Assembly: GCF_041734735.1 (NCBI RefSeq)
Contig: NC_134891.1
Location: forward strand, 3,406,405-3,470,404
DNA from: Babylonia areolata
Lineage: Eukaryota > Mollusca > Gastropoda > Neogastropoda > Buccinidae
DNA: 64,000 nucleotides
Direction of reading: 5' to 3'
Under the pieces are notes generated by a model. It was not told the DNA's origin, did not search any database, and worked only from the letters and a program-made list of their open reading frames with translations. Positions 45,477 to 57,300 of this stretch are shown here, piece by piece (position 1 is the stretch's first letter; every line of letters starts with the position of its first letter). The position numbers and the translations under genes are program-made.

Positions 45477-45840
45477 TGACAGGCGTAATAGCCGAGTGGT
45501 TAAAGCGTTGGACTGTCAATCTGAGGGTCCCGGGTTCGAATCACGGTGACGGCACCTGGTGGGTAAAGGGTGGAGATTTTTCCGATCTCCCAGGTCAACA
45601 TATGTGCAGACCTGCTAGTGCCTGAACCCCCTTCGTGTGTATATGCAAGCAGAAGATCAAAACGCACGTTAAAGATCCTGTAATCCATGTCAGTCTTCGG
45701 TGGGTTATGGAAACAAGAACATACCCAGCATGCACACCCCCGAAAACGGAGTATGGCTGCCTACATGGCAGGTTAAAAACGGTCATACACGTAAAAGCCC
45801 ACTTGTGTGCATACGAGTGAACGCAGAAGAAGAAGAAGAA
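45477..45840 (+). mobile_element. SINE-A, full length
   Basis: A 10-bp target duplication, GGTCTTGCCT, lies at 45467-45476 and 45841-45850. Head, body and (GAA)n tail are intact. Confidence 0.93.
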
Positions 45841-45917
45841 GGTCTTGCCTAATTAAAACGTTACACCAGCGCTTGTTAGAGCTCAGTCCTATCAGCCAAC
45901 ACTACATGTGGAAAGTT

Positions 45918-46013
45918 CCTCTGTGGTGACTCTACATACAGTTCCTCTGTGGTGACTCTACATACAGTTCCTCTGTGGTGACTCTACATACAGTTCCTCT
46001 GTGGTGACAACAC
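45918..46013. repeat. 26-bp tandem repeat, four copies
   Basis: Unit TTCCTCTGTGGTGACTCTAC plus ATACAG; the last copy is partial. Confidence 0.9.
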
Positions 46014-46152
46014 TACATAGTATATAGAAGACGGTGTTGGGCTGCCTGAAGCCAGCATATAGAGGAGGCCCTGCTTCCTGGTTATTGTATGTCTAACCAC
46101 TGTCGCAGTACTTAATGATATACAACCACAATCAGTGTCCTGCACACTTTGT

Positions 46153-46169
46153 GTTTTTTTTTTTTTTTT

Positions 46170-46201
<32 letters not shown>

Positions 46202-46209
46202 GGGGGGGA
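46153..46209. repeat. Poly(T)-poly(G) junction
   Basis: About 26 T followed by about 20 G, then TT and 7 G. It sits exactly at the 5' break of a truncated SINE-A. It may be real G-quadruplex-capable DNA or an assembly problem. Confidence 0.7.
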
Positions 46210-46345
46210 CGTGCATTAAAGATCTTGTGGAAACACAACATACCTAACATGCACTCCCTCAAAAACAGAGTATGGCTGTCTGTAGAGCAGGGGAAAAATG
46301 ACCATACATGTAAAAGCCCACTTGCACATATGACTGAACAAGACA
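46210..46345 (+). mobile_element. SINE-A, 3' fragment
   Basis: Diverged body sequence: ACGTGCATTAAAGATCTTGT, AACATGCACTCCCTC and TGTAAAAGCCCACTTGC. The head is missing. Confidence 0.75.
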
Positions 46346-47075
46346 TTTGCAGTCCATGAATGCAAAGGAAGAAAATATGCTATGTTGGTCTTTTTTTTAT
46401 TTTTATTTTTTTAGAATGATATTGATAGTGTGTAGAAGGTTATGTTTTGTGTGACTCCATGACAGATAGTGTGTAAAAGAGATTGTCTTTTGTGTGACTC
46501 CATGACAGATCTGTCACCTTCTGTCATAATGTGATGGGCAAAAATTTATACTATATGTATGTGCCAGTGAGTGGGTGTTAAGAGGGTACACAGGTATGCT
46601 TTGGAAGTGATGTGTTTATGTGGTTCCAGTTTTTCCTTTGGAGCTCATAACATGCTCTGTCAACTACTCAAGATGGTATTTGGCTGAGGAAGAACAAATA
46701 TGTTTGTACTAAACAGTGTGTAACTCTTCTACCTTATAGTGTTCTTCAGAGGGTTCTTGGAAGAGTGGAAATTTTTTTTGGAAAATATGAGATAACCATT
46801 TCAATGCTGGAAAAGCTTTGGAAAAATATGCTTTGCCCTTCAGGGTCCAGAAAAGCCTTGGAATTTTGACAAGACCCATTGTCAGTACCATTCAACAAAC
46901 AGTGTAATACATTTAGAAAAGCAATAACTTTCTTTTTTTTCTTTAAATGGTTAGAATTGTGTATTGACACTTAAATATCCATGGGTCTCTATTGTCAGGG
47001 GTGGGTTGCGTGAGCACACGTTGCAGCGCTAAGTTTGCTTATCATTAAGAATGCTACGGGCTCCACAGTAAATTA
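46346..47075. other. Non-coding; nothing recognised
   Basis: Unique AT-rich sequence; a short local repeat around TTTTGTGTGACTCCATGACA at 46444-46508. Confidence 0.5.
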
Positions 47076-47390
47076 ATAATAATAATAATAATAATAATGA
47101 TGGTATTTATATAGCACTGAATCTTGTGCAGAGACAAAAGACAACAAAGCGCTTTCGCACCAGTCATTCACACGCATGCATAACTCTAAAACTGTAGAAA
47201 CTGAAGACAAGGAAGGGCAGGCAAGGGAGGCTATTTTGGGAAGAGGTGGGTTTTAAGGCCAGACTTGAAAGAGCTGAGTGTGGAGACTTGACGAAGTGAA
47301 AGAGGAAGTTCATTCCAATCGCAAGGTCCAGAGACAGAGAAAGAACGGCGGCCAACAGTCGAGTGTTTGAATCTTATGAACATTCTTAAC
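47076..47390 (-). mobile_element. L2-like LINE, 3' end
   Basis: The minus strand encodes RRSFSVSGPCDWNELPLSLR, then STLSSFKSGLKTHLFPK and a stop, the standard end of L2/CR1-type proteins. It then runs through GCGAAAGCGCTTTGTTGTC and GTGCTATATAAATACC to an (ATT)n tail at 47076-47098. A different subfamily from 43536-44175. Confidence 0.82.
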
Positions 47391-48519
47391 TCTAAGCGAA
47401 CTTGGCACTGCAGAGATCATCTCATGCAACCCAGCCCAGAGAATTAGCCAGACAAATTTGTAGTCAGTTTGGCTGTGAGTGTGTGGTAAGGAAAATGTTC
47501 GGTCTGGTCTGGTCTGGAAAAAGTTTGGAATTTTGCTCGGTCATATCTGTGGGAACCCAGACTTTAGAATTGCTGCAGCGTAGAGTGTTGACTCGTCAGT
47601 GAATTCCTTGTGCCTTTATCCTGAATGGGGTGGTGACCATTTTGCTTCAGGGCAGTTGTGACTGACCTGCCTCCCACTGTTATGCTGTACGATTTGAATT
47701 TGTCTGGTGAGGACTGTAGTTTGCTGCTTTTTTTGTGGTCAGGTAAGGAAGTATAGTTTGCTGCTTAAATTTTTTTAATTTTTTTTAATTTTTTTTTTTT
47801 AATGATTTGTCAGGTGAGGAAGTATATAATTTGCTGCTTTAAGAATTTTTTTTTTTTTTCAATTTGTCAGGTGAAGTATAGTTTACCGTTTCAGCCCTTT
47901 CAGGTTTTCTGGCTGTGCAGCCTGGCAGGTTTTGGCCTGGCTGCATCAACGGGAAGGGGTGCTTCACTTCAGGCACAAAATTTATAGCAGCTGCTCAAGC
48001 AATAGCTACCAAACTTCACTTTAACACTGAAATGTAATTTTGAAACAAATTGCTGAAGTCTCAAGACAAAGGATGTAATAGTACACTTGTAACTTCAAAT
48101 CACAAACAGAAATAGTAAAATGTCAGCTTCTGTCGATGTTAAAGGTTGTGGGCTATCTTCTTGTTTGAAATATCCGCCACTTTGTCTTCACTGGTTGCTG
48201 ATTTCATCTCCTTCACTTTCCCATGAATTACCGAAAGAATTGCAAGATAAATCGTCATTATCTGGGTTGAATTCGCTGCAAGAGTCCATCATAATTTCAT
48301 TGAGCTCAACTGCGCACTAAGCCTTTGACACTTTTACCATATCAATGTGGTAAAATCAGATAAAAAAACCCCCACAAATTGTTCGATTTTTGGAGCGAAA
48401 CTTCGCATGCCAGTGAAGAAGGAAGTTAAGTTGGAGTTACTTCCCTTGCCTAGCAGTTTCATGCATAATAATGATCTGACAAACTGGTTTAAATAAACGG
48501 GTTTCTTCGTAGGCCTGTC
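47391..48519. other. Non-coding with local repeats
   Basis: At 47700-47890 a unit of about 60 bp (TTGTCAGGTGAGGAAGTATA, TTTGCTGCTT, T-run) repeats four times. More copies lie at 48980-49175, so the stretch between, including a LINE, probably entered the array later. Confidence 0.6.
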
Positions 48520-48960
48520 TTCTTCTTCTTCTTCCTGTTAGGAGTCCACGGTCATCACGTTGACCGTTCTGACACCATAATGGGGAGGAGCGCAGCAGCA
48601 TGACCCACCTTCCTAGATGATGGGATGGAGGGGGTAGAAAGATGGTGGGCCCACGGGGGGTTGAGGGGGGTGGGAGGAGCCATCATCTGTTTCAGGCATC
48701 AGGACCAGACCTTTCCGGCTACCGAAGCGGCCCCCGGGGTCAAGCCCCGACCGGTAGAGCCCTAGTCCCTCACTTGACTTACTTTGGATGATGGCGGGGC
48801 AGGGCTTTTACTAAGACATTCGGGAAGGGGCGGTGACAGTAGCTTCTGGTAGTGAGTTCCACTCTCTGATGGTACGTGGCAGGAATGAGAATTTCCGGTA
48901 GTCAGGCGGAGAAAAGCGATCAGCGGAGCATGTCTCTCAGGCAAGCGCAGGGTTGAATGA
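48520..48960 (-). mobile_element. LINE C-terminal and 3' end, CR1/Jockey-like
   Basis: The minus strand reads DYRKFSFLPRTIREWNSLPE then ATVTAPS before stops, a common C-terminal block of CR1- and Jockey-type proteins. The 3' UTR is GC-rich and ends in (GAA)n at 48520-48534. 5'-truncated; its group is uncertain. Confidence 0.65.
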
Positions 48961-49180
48961 GTTAAAAAAAAAAAAAAAAAAGGTCAGGTGAGGAAGTATA
49001 GTTTGTTTGCCCCCTCCCCCCCTTTTTTTTTTATTTTTAAATTTGTCAGGTGAGGAACTATAGTTTGCTGCTTATTTTTGCTTTAAAAAAAAAAAAATTG
49101 TCAGGTGAGAAGTACAGTCTTCTGCTTGTAAAAAAAAAAAAAATTGTCAGTCAAGGAAGTAAAGTTTCCTGCTTTGTTGT
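48961..49180. repeat. Tandem repeat with poly(A)/poly(T) linkers
   Basis: Four units of TTGTCAGGTGAGGAAGTATAG-like sequence separated by A- or T-runs, continuing the array at 47700-47890. Confidence 0.7.
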
Positions 49181-49326
49181 TGTGGATTTTATTGGTGCAG
49201 TCAACGAGCGTCGTACAATTTTTCTGATATCGTGAAAGCTAAAAAAAAAGAGTGTATGTTTTAGTTATTGTTTTTGTCATGTCTGTGTTGAAAACTGTTG
49301 TGCAAGCAGAAATGTATGGCTGTGAC

Positions 49327-49673
49327 GACGGGCGCAATAGCCGAGTGGTTAAAGCGTTGGACTGTCAATCTGAGGGTCCCGGGTTCGAATCACGGTGACG
49401 GCACCTGGTGGGTAAAGGGTGGAGATTTTTCCGATCTCCCAGGTCAACATATGTGCAGACCTGCTATTGCCTGAACCCCCTTCGTGCAAGCAGAAGATCA
49501 AATATGCACGTTAAAGATCCTGTAATCCATGTCAGCATTCGGTGGGTTATGGAAACAAGAACATACCCAGCATGCACACCCCCGAAAACGGAGTATGGCT
49601 GCCTACATGGCGGGGTAAAAACGGTCATACACGTAAAAGCCCACTCGTGTGCATACAAGTGAACGCAGAAGAA
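49327..49673 (+). mobile_element. SINE-A, near full length
   Basis: A 13-bp target duplication, GTATGGCTGTGAC, lies at 49314-49326 and 49674-49686. A short internal loss removes GTGTATAT; the GAA tail is short. Confidence 0.94.
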
Positions 49674-49686
49674 GTATGGCTGTGAC

Positions 49687-50600
49687 ATTATAGGAAATGC
49701 ACGTATGCATGAATATGCCCATAAACATGCATGCTTGCACACACACACACACACACTCACATACAAACGTTACGCTCATACGCACATAAGAGCATGCTTA
49801 TTATACACACACACTCTCACACTTCCTCTTTTCCAGTCTTTCAGTTGTTACTCCACCATTTTCTGTTTTGATTGTTGTTTACCAAAAATTGTTCAGGTGT
49901 TTGCCAAAAATTGTTCAGAGGTGTTTGTCTTTCACTGTTTCAGTCAGTCTGATGATAATTCAGTGTAAATAGTATCCCCTCCTCCTGGAAATTCAGTGCT
50001 TGAAATTTCCTATTTTCTATCGCTCAGTTTCTGGCCTTTTCTTTCTATCATCTCCCATCTCTTCCTTTTTAATTTTTTCCTTTCAGGTCCATTCACTGAT
50101 ATATATATTTTTTTTCCAGAGAGCCAGTGAGGTTTTTTTTAAAAATTTTTTATCTGGACTTAATAATTGGGCACTTTACAATGTTCTTTTTTTGCTTCTA
50201 GGACTTGTGAGGTGCTGGTTGGCAGTGTTTGGTTTTGTGGACCTGTTATCATATATTATAAATTTGGTTATTATGTATATTCATGTCTATTTTGAGGTTA
50301 GTTTTCTCAATTCGTTGATGAAAAATTGACGGAATAGTCAGCGTCAGAGGCATGTCCTTGGTTTATATTCCAGGTGTTTTTATTTTGTTTTTAGCTATTT
50401 ATTTCTTTTTTATAGATTTTTTTTCTTTGAGGTTCTATGGGACCAATATGTTCAGTTTTTCACCCCTTTTAGGTCAGGTGGACATAAAGCAACAAGAGAT
50501 AAAGATTTATAAGGCAAATCCTTTTTTGAGCCTCTAATTTGAAAATCCCGGGAAAGATTCTAAAGTAGCTTACACTTTGCCTTGTCTGACTATCAGTTAC
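49687..50600. other. Non-coding; nothing recognised
   Basis: An AC tract at 49738-49756, then T-rich sequence. Open frames are T-rich and hydrophobic by composition only. Confidence 0.5.
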
Positions 50601-50848
50601 TTAACCCTTTCACTGCCAGTCAGTTTCAGTGTGCAAAATTCCCCTGTGCTATAAACACAGAAAATATGGTGTCTAAGAATAGCTAGGGATACCCCCTGCG
50701 AGGTGTAGAAAATATGGCCCTTCCTACCATCGAACATAAAGAGCAGTAGGTTCATGGATAACAGACCCATGATCTGGTCACCCCTTCAGTGACATGGGTC
50801 CACTACCTAGCTGCTGCATAAATGCAAGTTTGGCAGTGAAAGGGTTAA
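50601..50848 (+). mobile_element. MITE-2 (piggyBac-like), intact
   Basis: 248 bp including TTAA at both ends. The 14-bp terminal inverted repeats CCCTTTCACTGCCA and TGGCAGTGAAAGGG are perfect. TTAA targets and CCC starts are hallmarks of piggyBac-type elements. Non-coding. Confidence 0.93.
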
Positions 50849-51224
50849 GATATGCTCCAAAATCTGATTGGCCGAAAAATGTTTTTCTGCACTTGTATTT
50901 CCCCTGCTGTTGTTGTTTTAAAGTCTCTTCATCATTTACCAGTATATTTATTTATTTATCTTGTCAGTGGGTATGCCAGACAGTCAGTGTGTTTGATCCC
51001 ATCCAAACAACAAGGATACTTCATTTGGATAGTGTGTGGTGTGTGAAATTAAAAGACGCAGGATTTTTCACTTACCAAACTCACCATGTTCACACCTAAT
51101 GTCGGACTCTCTCTCCTTGAATGTTTGTAGACAGGTATTGATCAGATTGTGTTAGTTAAGGTCACACTAATTCTGCACCATCCTGAATCTGTAACAGTAG
51201 AATGATGACGAAGAAAAAATTATA
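50849..51224. other. Non-coding; nothing recognised
   Basis: Unique sequence; a 101-codon frame starting at 50794 overlaps the MITE end and has no domain. Confidence 0.5.
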
Positions 51225-51545
51225 CAGCACCTTGTGGTTTAATCGTGATTTTTCCACTCTCCAAGTCAACAGAAATGCAAACCTGCTAGTGCGTGAACCC
51301 ACTGTGTGTATACTAAAACCATGCAGAAGATTAAACGTGCATGTTAGAGATCCTGTAATCAATGTCAGCGTTCAGTGAGGTTATAGAAACGAGAAAATAG
51401 GCATCATACTTACCCCTAAAACGGAGTGTGGCTGCCTACATGACAGGGTAAAAATGGTCATGCAAGTAAAAGCCCACCCACACTTCCGTTTTACGTCTTT
51501 CCACTTGGAAGTGAAAAGCACAGATGAGTGAATGTTGGAGTTGAA
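51225..51545 (+). mobile_element. SINE-A, old diverged copy
   Basis: Body blocks are recognisable in order (GCAAACCTGCTAGTGCGTGA, GAGATCCTGTAATCAATGTC, GTGTGGCTGCCTACATGACA) with many changes. The tRNA head is missing, and an unrelated stretch sits before the tail. Confidence 0.75.
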
Positions 51546-51873
51546 GCAGAATGCAGAAGAATTCAGTGAAACCCATTTTGACAAGCGCTGCTAATGTTAT
51601 TTTTCTTTCTTTCTTTTAAAAAAAAAATTATATATATATATATAATATTATATTTGGTGGAATTCAGAAACATGTGTCATGGCTTGTGTTTGTGAGTTTT
51701 TATTGGGGGAAGGGGAGGTGGGGGTAGGTCTTCCCTAGTTGAGGAATTGAATTGAAAACTCTGTACCAACACTTTTCTCACGGAAAGGGGAAGTAAAAGA
51801 TGTTCTGTTCAAATTTTGTATTTGTGATTTTTTTTCTTTTTTTTCCCCTTTTGGTCAGAAATGTGATCTTTAC

Positions 51874-51907
<34 letters not shown>

Positions 51908-52599
51908 CTTGTGTGTGTGTGTGTGTGTTAGTGTGTGCTTACGTTCTGAGAAAAGTGAATTTTTAGTCAACATTTGATCAATAAATCAAACATTGTTCAG
52001 TAAGGACTTGTGCATGATCAAGACAGCCACACTGATTTGTTTTCAAAGTTATTTTGTAACCCTTTTCAGGAATCACTTTGTGACCTGTTTTCAGAGTCAT
52101 TTTGTGACATGTTTTGTGAATGAGGATTTGTTCAGTGGCTAAAGTATCTTGCTGATTGTTTCTGAATGGTTAACCATGTTGTATAGTGTAAAAGCATGCC
52201 CAAAATCTACATGCACATTTTGCCCTCGACTTTAAAACAATAAAAAAAAAAAGCACTGAAAACTACAGGTACCGCTTGCCCATGAGATCTAAATGACGTC
52301 TAAACAATTCTGCCGGCTACAGACAACTGACTGTGGAGAGCAGGGTACAACGCAAAAAATAGTTGAAGACTTCATTCTGAAGATGATTTTTCTTTCTTTG
52401 TTGACAGTTCTGTGAATAAACAAATGATAATCATTTTGGTATTGTGTGTGTGGTGATGAACTTAGTTCAACTGTAAATAAACAAATGATAATCGTTTTGG
52501 TATTGTGTGTGTGGTGATGAACTTAGTTCAACTACTGATAGAGATATAGATGTACTTGGCATGTATTTTATTTCCAGAGCACAATTTTCTTGACAGAAC
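51546..52599. other. Non-coding with GA/GT microsatellite and a 60-bp duplication
   Basis: (GA)n/(GT)n at 51879-51937. A direct duplication around AATAAACAAATGATAATC at 52415-52535 has two nearly identical copies. Confidence 0.6.
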
Positions 52600-53180
52600 G
52601 ACATGAGCTTACAGTTGGGCCAGCAGCAAAGTGAGAGTGGTATGCTGAATGATTTCTCCACTACAACGGGAATCCATTTACAATTTAGTCTTTTAACTCT
52701 CTCCATACGAACGGTGAAAGAGACGACGTTATCAGCGTTTCACCCCTATTACCATCATCAAAATATTGCAAGCGGAAGGCTCTTATACTGAAGAGGTGAA
52801 TGTTGACAAAGAATACCACAATTCTGACGACAGAAGCTAAAGGTTGGGTCATTCAGACACCCACTGGACATCTGAGGGGTCTGTGTAGAGGAGAAGAGAG
52901 GACTGGCCGTACTGAGTGAGTTAAAGGACTGTGAAGGACTGTGACTCAAACAAGGAGGCAAGATTGCACTGGCTCTTCATGCTGCAGCCTTGGGGACTAG
53001 CTGGCCTTTTGGGAACCATCCCATCTTGGATTGTCCCAAAGCCTTCTTGGCCGAGAGAGTTGGTATGTAACTTGAGCAACATAGTCTCCACTATGATTAA
53101 ATTGTAGCCCAGATAGTTGGAACAGCAGTTGCTTTTTCTGCTGTTCTGATGGTCATAGTTGGACACAACTATCAAACGGA
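52600..53180. repeat. Interspersed repeat REP-C, copy 2, split by a MITE
   Basis: Left part to 52692, right part from 52925, each matching 39483-39800 in order. The match places the MITE-1 insertion within the family. Confidence 0.75.
52693..52924 (+). mobile_element. MITE-1 copy 6, inside REP-C
   Basis: 232 bp bounded by TTAA, with a few private changes compared with copies 2-5. Confidence 0.93.
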
Positions 53181-53317
53181 AACAGAAATGTGCTGGGTAT
53201 ATATATTTTATATCCATAGCACATTCTTTGGAACAGGATGCATCGATCAACACACTACCGTCCACCTCTGCATCGTTCCATGACACAACCCCCCACCCCT
53301 TCCACCCTGAACTGTTT

Positions 53318-53464
53318 GCAGCCACTGTGAAATGCAGCCAACACACACCAGGTAAAACAAGCACTCCACCCCACCCCAACCATTCGCAGCCACAGTGAAA
53401 TGCAGCCAACATACACCAGGTAAAACAAGCACTCCACCCCACCCATTCACAGCCACAGTGAAAT
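53318..53464. repeat. Minisatellite of 63-68-bp units, left part
   Basis: Units GCAGCCACAGTGAAATGCAG, CCAACACACACCAGGTAAAA and CAAGCACTCCACCCC. One more unit lies beyond the LINE at 54324-54385, so the LINE split the array. Confidence 0.85.
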
Positions 53465-53476
53465 AAAACCCTTGCA

Positions 53477-54311
53477 GTGATGGAGTCTCCCGTCGGTCCG
53501 AGGTTGAGTAGGCAGGCAGGCTTATCTGTCGGTGTGTGTCCTCATATGGGAGAAGAGGCCGATTCTGGATGCGCAGCACTTCCCACAGGTGTTGCAAGGG
53601 AAAATGTCTCCAGAAGTTGAGCCCTGCTTCCATGGCCAGTGTTCTCTTGTTTTCTAACGTCTTTATGCCACTAGAGCACAGCATCCTCCAGTGACAGCGG
53701 TCAAGGGCATCAGTTTCCCAGGAAGCGATGTCTATGTCACAGGCTTAGAAGTTTGTCTTCAAGGTGTCCTTGAAGTGCTTGCAGGGTCTTCCAAGTTCAT
53801 GGTGGCCTTCCTTCAGCTGGCCATACAAAAGCGTCTGTGGGATCCTGCTGTCTGTCATGCGGACAACGTGTCCTGTCCAGCGTAGCTGGCACTGGATCAG
53901 CAGGCTTTCGATGCTGGGCAGGCCGCTCCTCTCTAGGACCTGGAGGTTGGAGACCCTGTCTTGCCACTTTATGAGGATCTTTCGTAGGCATCTCTGGTGA
54001 AACTGCTCAAGTTGTTGAATGTGACGGCGATACGTCGTCCGTATTTCACAGCAGTACAACAAGGTGGTCAGCACAACAGCTCTGTAGGTTTTCATCTTGG
54101 TGCTAAGCCTGATGCCTTTGTTGTTCCACAGCCTGTTGTTGAGTCTGCCAAAGGCGGAGCTGGCCTTGGCGATGCGCAGCGTCACTTCTGCATCAAGGGC
54201 TCCGTTGCTGCATAGGGTGCTGCCCAGGTAGCAAAACTTGTCGACTGACTTGATCTCGGTGTCATTGATCTTGATTGCAGGTGGGGGGAAGGCACTGGCG
54301 TTCTGTTTTTT
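53477..54311 (-). mobile_element. LINE reverse transcriptase C-terminal part with target duplication
   Basis: 5'-truncated LINE bounded by a 12-bp duplication, AAAACCCTTGCA (53465-53476, 54312-54323). The minus strand encodes KINDTEIKSVDKFCYLGSTL, VVLTTLLYCCEIRTTYRRHI, QLRWTGHVVRMTDSRIPQTL and, after frame breaks near 53745, a C2H2-like end, CNTCGKCCASRIGLFSHMRT. Domain order matches the 11453-12724 element, but the protein differs, so it is another family of the same group. Confidence 0.92.
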
Positions 54312-54385
54312 AAAACCCTTGCACACCAGGTAAAACAACCACTCCACCTCAACCCAACATTCACACAGCCACAGTGAAATGAAAC

Positions 54386-57300
54386 CCTCACACGTGAGGT
54401 CTGTACCCAGGCTATTTTATTTCACTTACACAGATAGGACTCTTTGTAATACAAGACACAGTCTCCGCATCCACCGCCCGCGTTGCACTGAACACAAAAC
54501 GACCAACTCATGCCAGTGGTATCACAGACACAGACAGAGAGAATCGACATAAAGACACCTGCCAATACATGAAAAAAAAACCCAGACATGAACTAAATAC
54601 ATGATGGGAGCTGTGAAGGAAACAAAAGGGAAAGGGGGGAAGGGGAAGGGATAAAAAGAGATGATTTTATGTGAAGTACTCGGAAGTGAAACCAAAAAAA
54701 GAAAAAAAAAAGGTCAGGTCTCTCTCACTGCCCCTGTCTCTGGCAACAGGTTATTTATCACATGGGATGATGAGTAGATAAAATGTACATGGATTTAACC
54801 AACCTTGCATACACATCGTCTCGCTTCCAAACCACACAGGACAGGCATCAGCATGGATTACTGAATTCCAAAGAAAAAATCTTCTAGGTAACCAACTGGG
54901 TCATGAACAAAAAGAACATCACTCAGAAATGCTGGGCCTGTGGCCTTGCAGAATAAATTGTCACCAATACAAAGTACAAGGTACGCAGCAATAGGTACTG
55001 AATAGATTAATAAATAATCCAATAAATTACAGTTTGCTTTTTTTCACATCAACAAGAGACTAGGATGAAGGGTAACACAGTTTGAAACAACTGTTAGTTG
55101 ATTGAACTTGGAGAGGGGGGGGGGGGGGGAAGAAAGGAAGAAAGAAAGAAAGAAAAAAAAAGACATGCCATAAAATCACATGAACAACCACAAAGAACAT
55201 GACAGTGTGAATGTGTCTAATATATCTTCTAACACAGTGTCTGGAAATATCTGGTCACCACATGAACAAGCAACAGACTTAACTATACAAACTCCCCCAA
55301 AAAACTTGTTTTAACTGTATGAACTTCCGAATGCATCATTTACAATATACAGTGCATCACTGCTCAGTGAAACGCATGATTCTCCCAACATTCCCATACA
55401 TCACACATCATTCCTGTACATCAAATACTATTCTTCATCGTCAACAATTCCTTGGAAAAAAAAAAAAAAAAAAAATCAACACATATCTCTTTACCACCGA
55501 CGCTTTCCTTAAAGAAAAGAAGAGAGAGAGAAAAAAAGAAGATAAAAATTCTTAACCTTATGCAACATTTCTTGACATTCTGTGACATGCCTGAATACAA
55601 CTGAAAGTTTAATCATATCTGGACTGGAAAACCAAACCACATCAATAGTAAGAACTTGGCCGCTCCACTAATCATGGGACAAAATTTACAGTAGAAAATA
55701 TTAAACTTGATCCAAAGAAAAAAATAATTAATTTAGGAATTTTTTATAAATGATTTTTTGACATGGTGGCAGCATAACTCATTTCACAATTTTATTTTCA
55801 CAATTTTATTTTCAAACTTTTTTTTTTTTTTTTTTCAATTAATCAACTGCAAAATTTCTTGAATTTCCCAAAACATAATATTTTTATAAAGTGTGTCTGA
55901 AAAACAAGATCATCATTTAGTTAATCACATTCAGGTTTAATATGGACATGGGAGAGTGTGGAGGGGGACATACTAAACACTACATTGACACCACCAGAAC
56001 AACAAAATGTTAAGATTGAATGCCAGTTTCTTTTTATGCAGGGCATCTGTTAAGAACTTATTAAAAAAATTATTTAAAAAAATTAATTTAAAAAAAAAGT
56101 GTTCACTGTGAGCACATTGCTCAACCAACTGAGCTGACCAAACACCCTATGGCTGTTGTACTGTAACCGTTTTCCTTTACCCTGTTGTATAACAATTCAG
56201 GAAGAAATATTCAACCTCCAACATCGCCTTACACACCACATCACAATCAACCCTCTGTCACTGTCAGTCTTTCCCACAATATTCTCTGGAGAAAAGCCAA
56301 CCTGAACACCATTCCAAGGTACCATCAAACTCCATCTTCAACATTCTCTTTTCTACAGTTCACAATTCACAGAGGCGTAAACTTTATCGAAGCATTCTGA
56401 GGCAGACTGAGAAAGGCCTAAAAGACCGGCGTCACACTTCACCTGTGCACAGTGTGGAAGCCACTGTCACACCTGCACTGGTCTGTCCAGCCATACCAGA
56501 TGCCGCATCAGTCACCACCCACACCACAACTCTGCAGTCTTCCAAGACTGACAAATGCCAACTGTATCTATATCAATTATCTTGATAGTTCCTCTTCGTG
56601 CTCTGTCAATGCACCTGTAACTGAAAAAGAAAATGATGGAAGCGGAAAAAAAGAAAGAAAAAAAAGGGGGGTGGGGGAATTATAAATGGAAAAAAAAGTG
56701 GCTAAAACTGAGAAATATTCTTTCAACCAAGAACAATCAAAGTTTCATTATCTGACACCTATCTCTGTACTTATCACATATATATATTTTTTTTTTGGGT
56801 TTGTTTATGATCTTTAAAACAAAACAACGTGTTAAAACCACTCATAATAATTTTTCTAAGCCTGGGTGGTTTTCTGTATTTCATTTTCTGAGTTCTTCTT
56901 TAACTAGGAAGCATCTGAAACTAACTCAACTGACAAAAAGTAATGAATACTGAAAACATTCCTATTTTTTCTTCTTTTCTCTCCTTTGCAAAGCCTGCAT
57001 TCTAGAAAATCAGTCACTGGTCTTTCCTCAACCATCACCACCCCAACACCTTTTCTGTATGCAAGTCAACAATTACATTCAGCATTTTAAATATATGCTG
57101 ATGAAAAGGAAAAAAAGAAGAAGAAGAAAAAAAAAAAGAAGTTTATCTCATTGCACTCAGAGAAAACCCAGTTTCATTTCATTGTTTGTATTGCACAAGC
57201 CCAAATGACTGACTTCCCTCTTCCACAAACACACACACATACACACACACAGGCCTTTTTTTTGTTTTTGTTTTTTTGTTTGTTTGTAGACTAATGAATG

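Noticed and set aside
48120-48320. 66-codon frame on the plus strand between repeat arrays
   Set aside because: No homology recognised, no splice sites in phase, and the length is within chance expectation.
18333-52924. A repeated 50-residue frame (including PLFSSTQTPRMSSGCLNDPT) found at six places
   Set aside because: It is the MITE-1 reverse strand read through; copies share it because the DNA is the same element.
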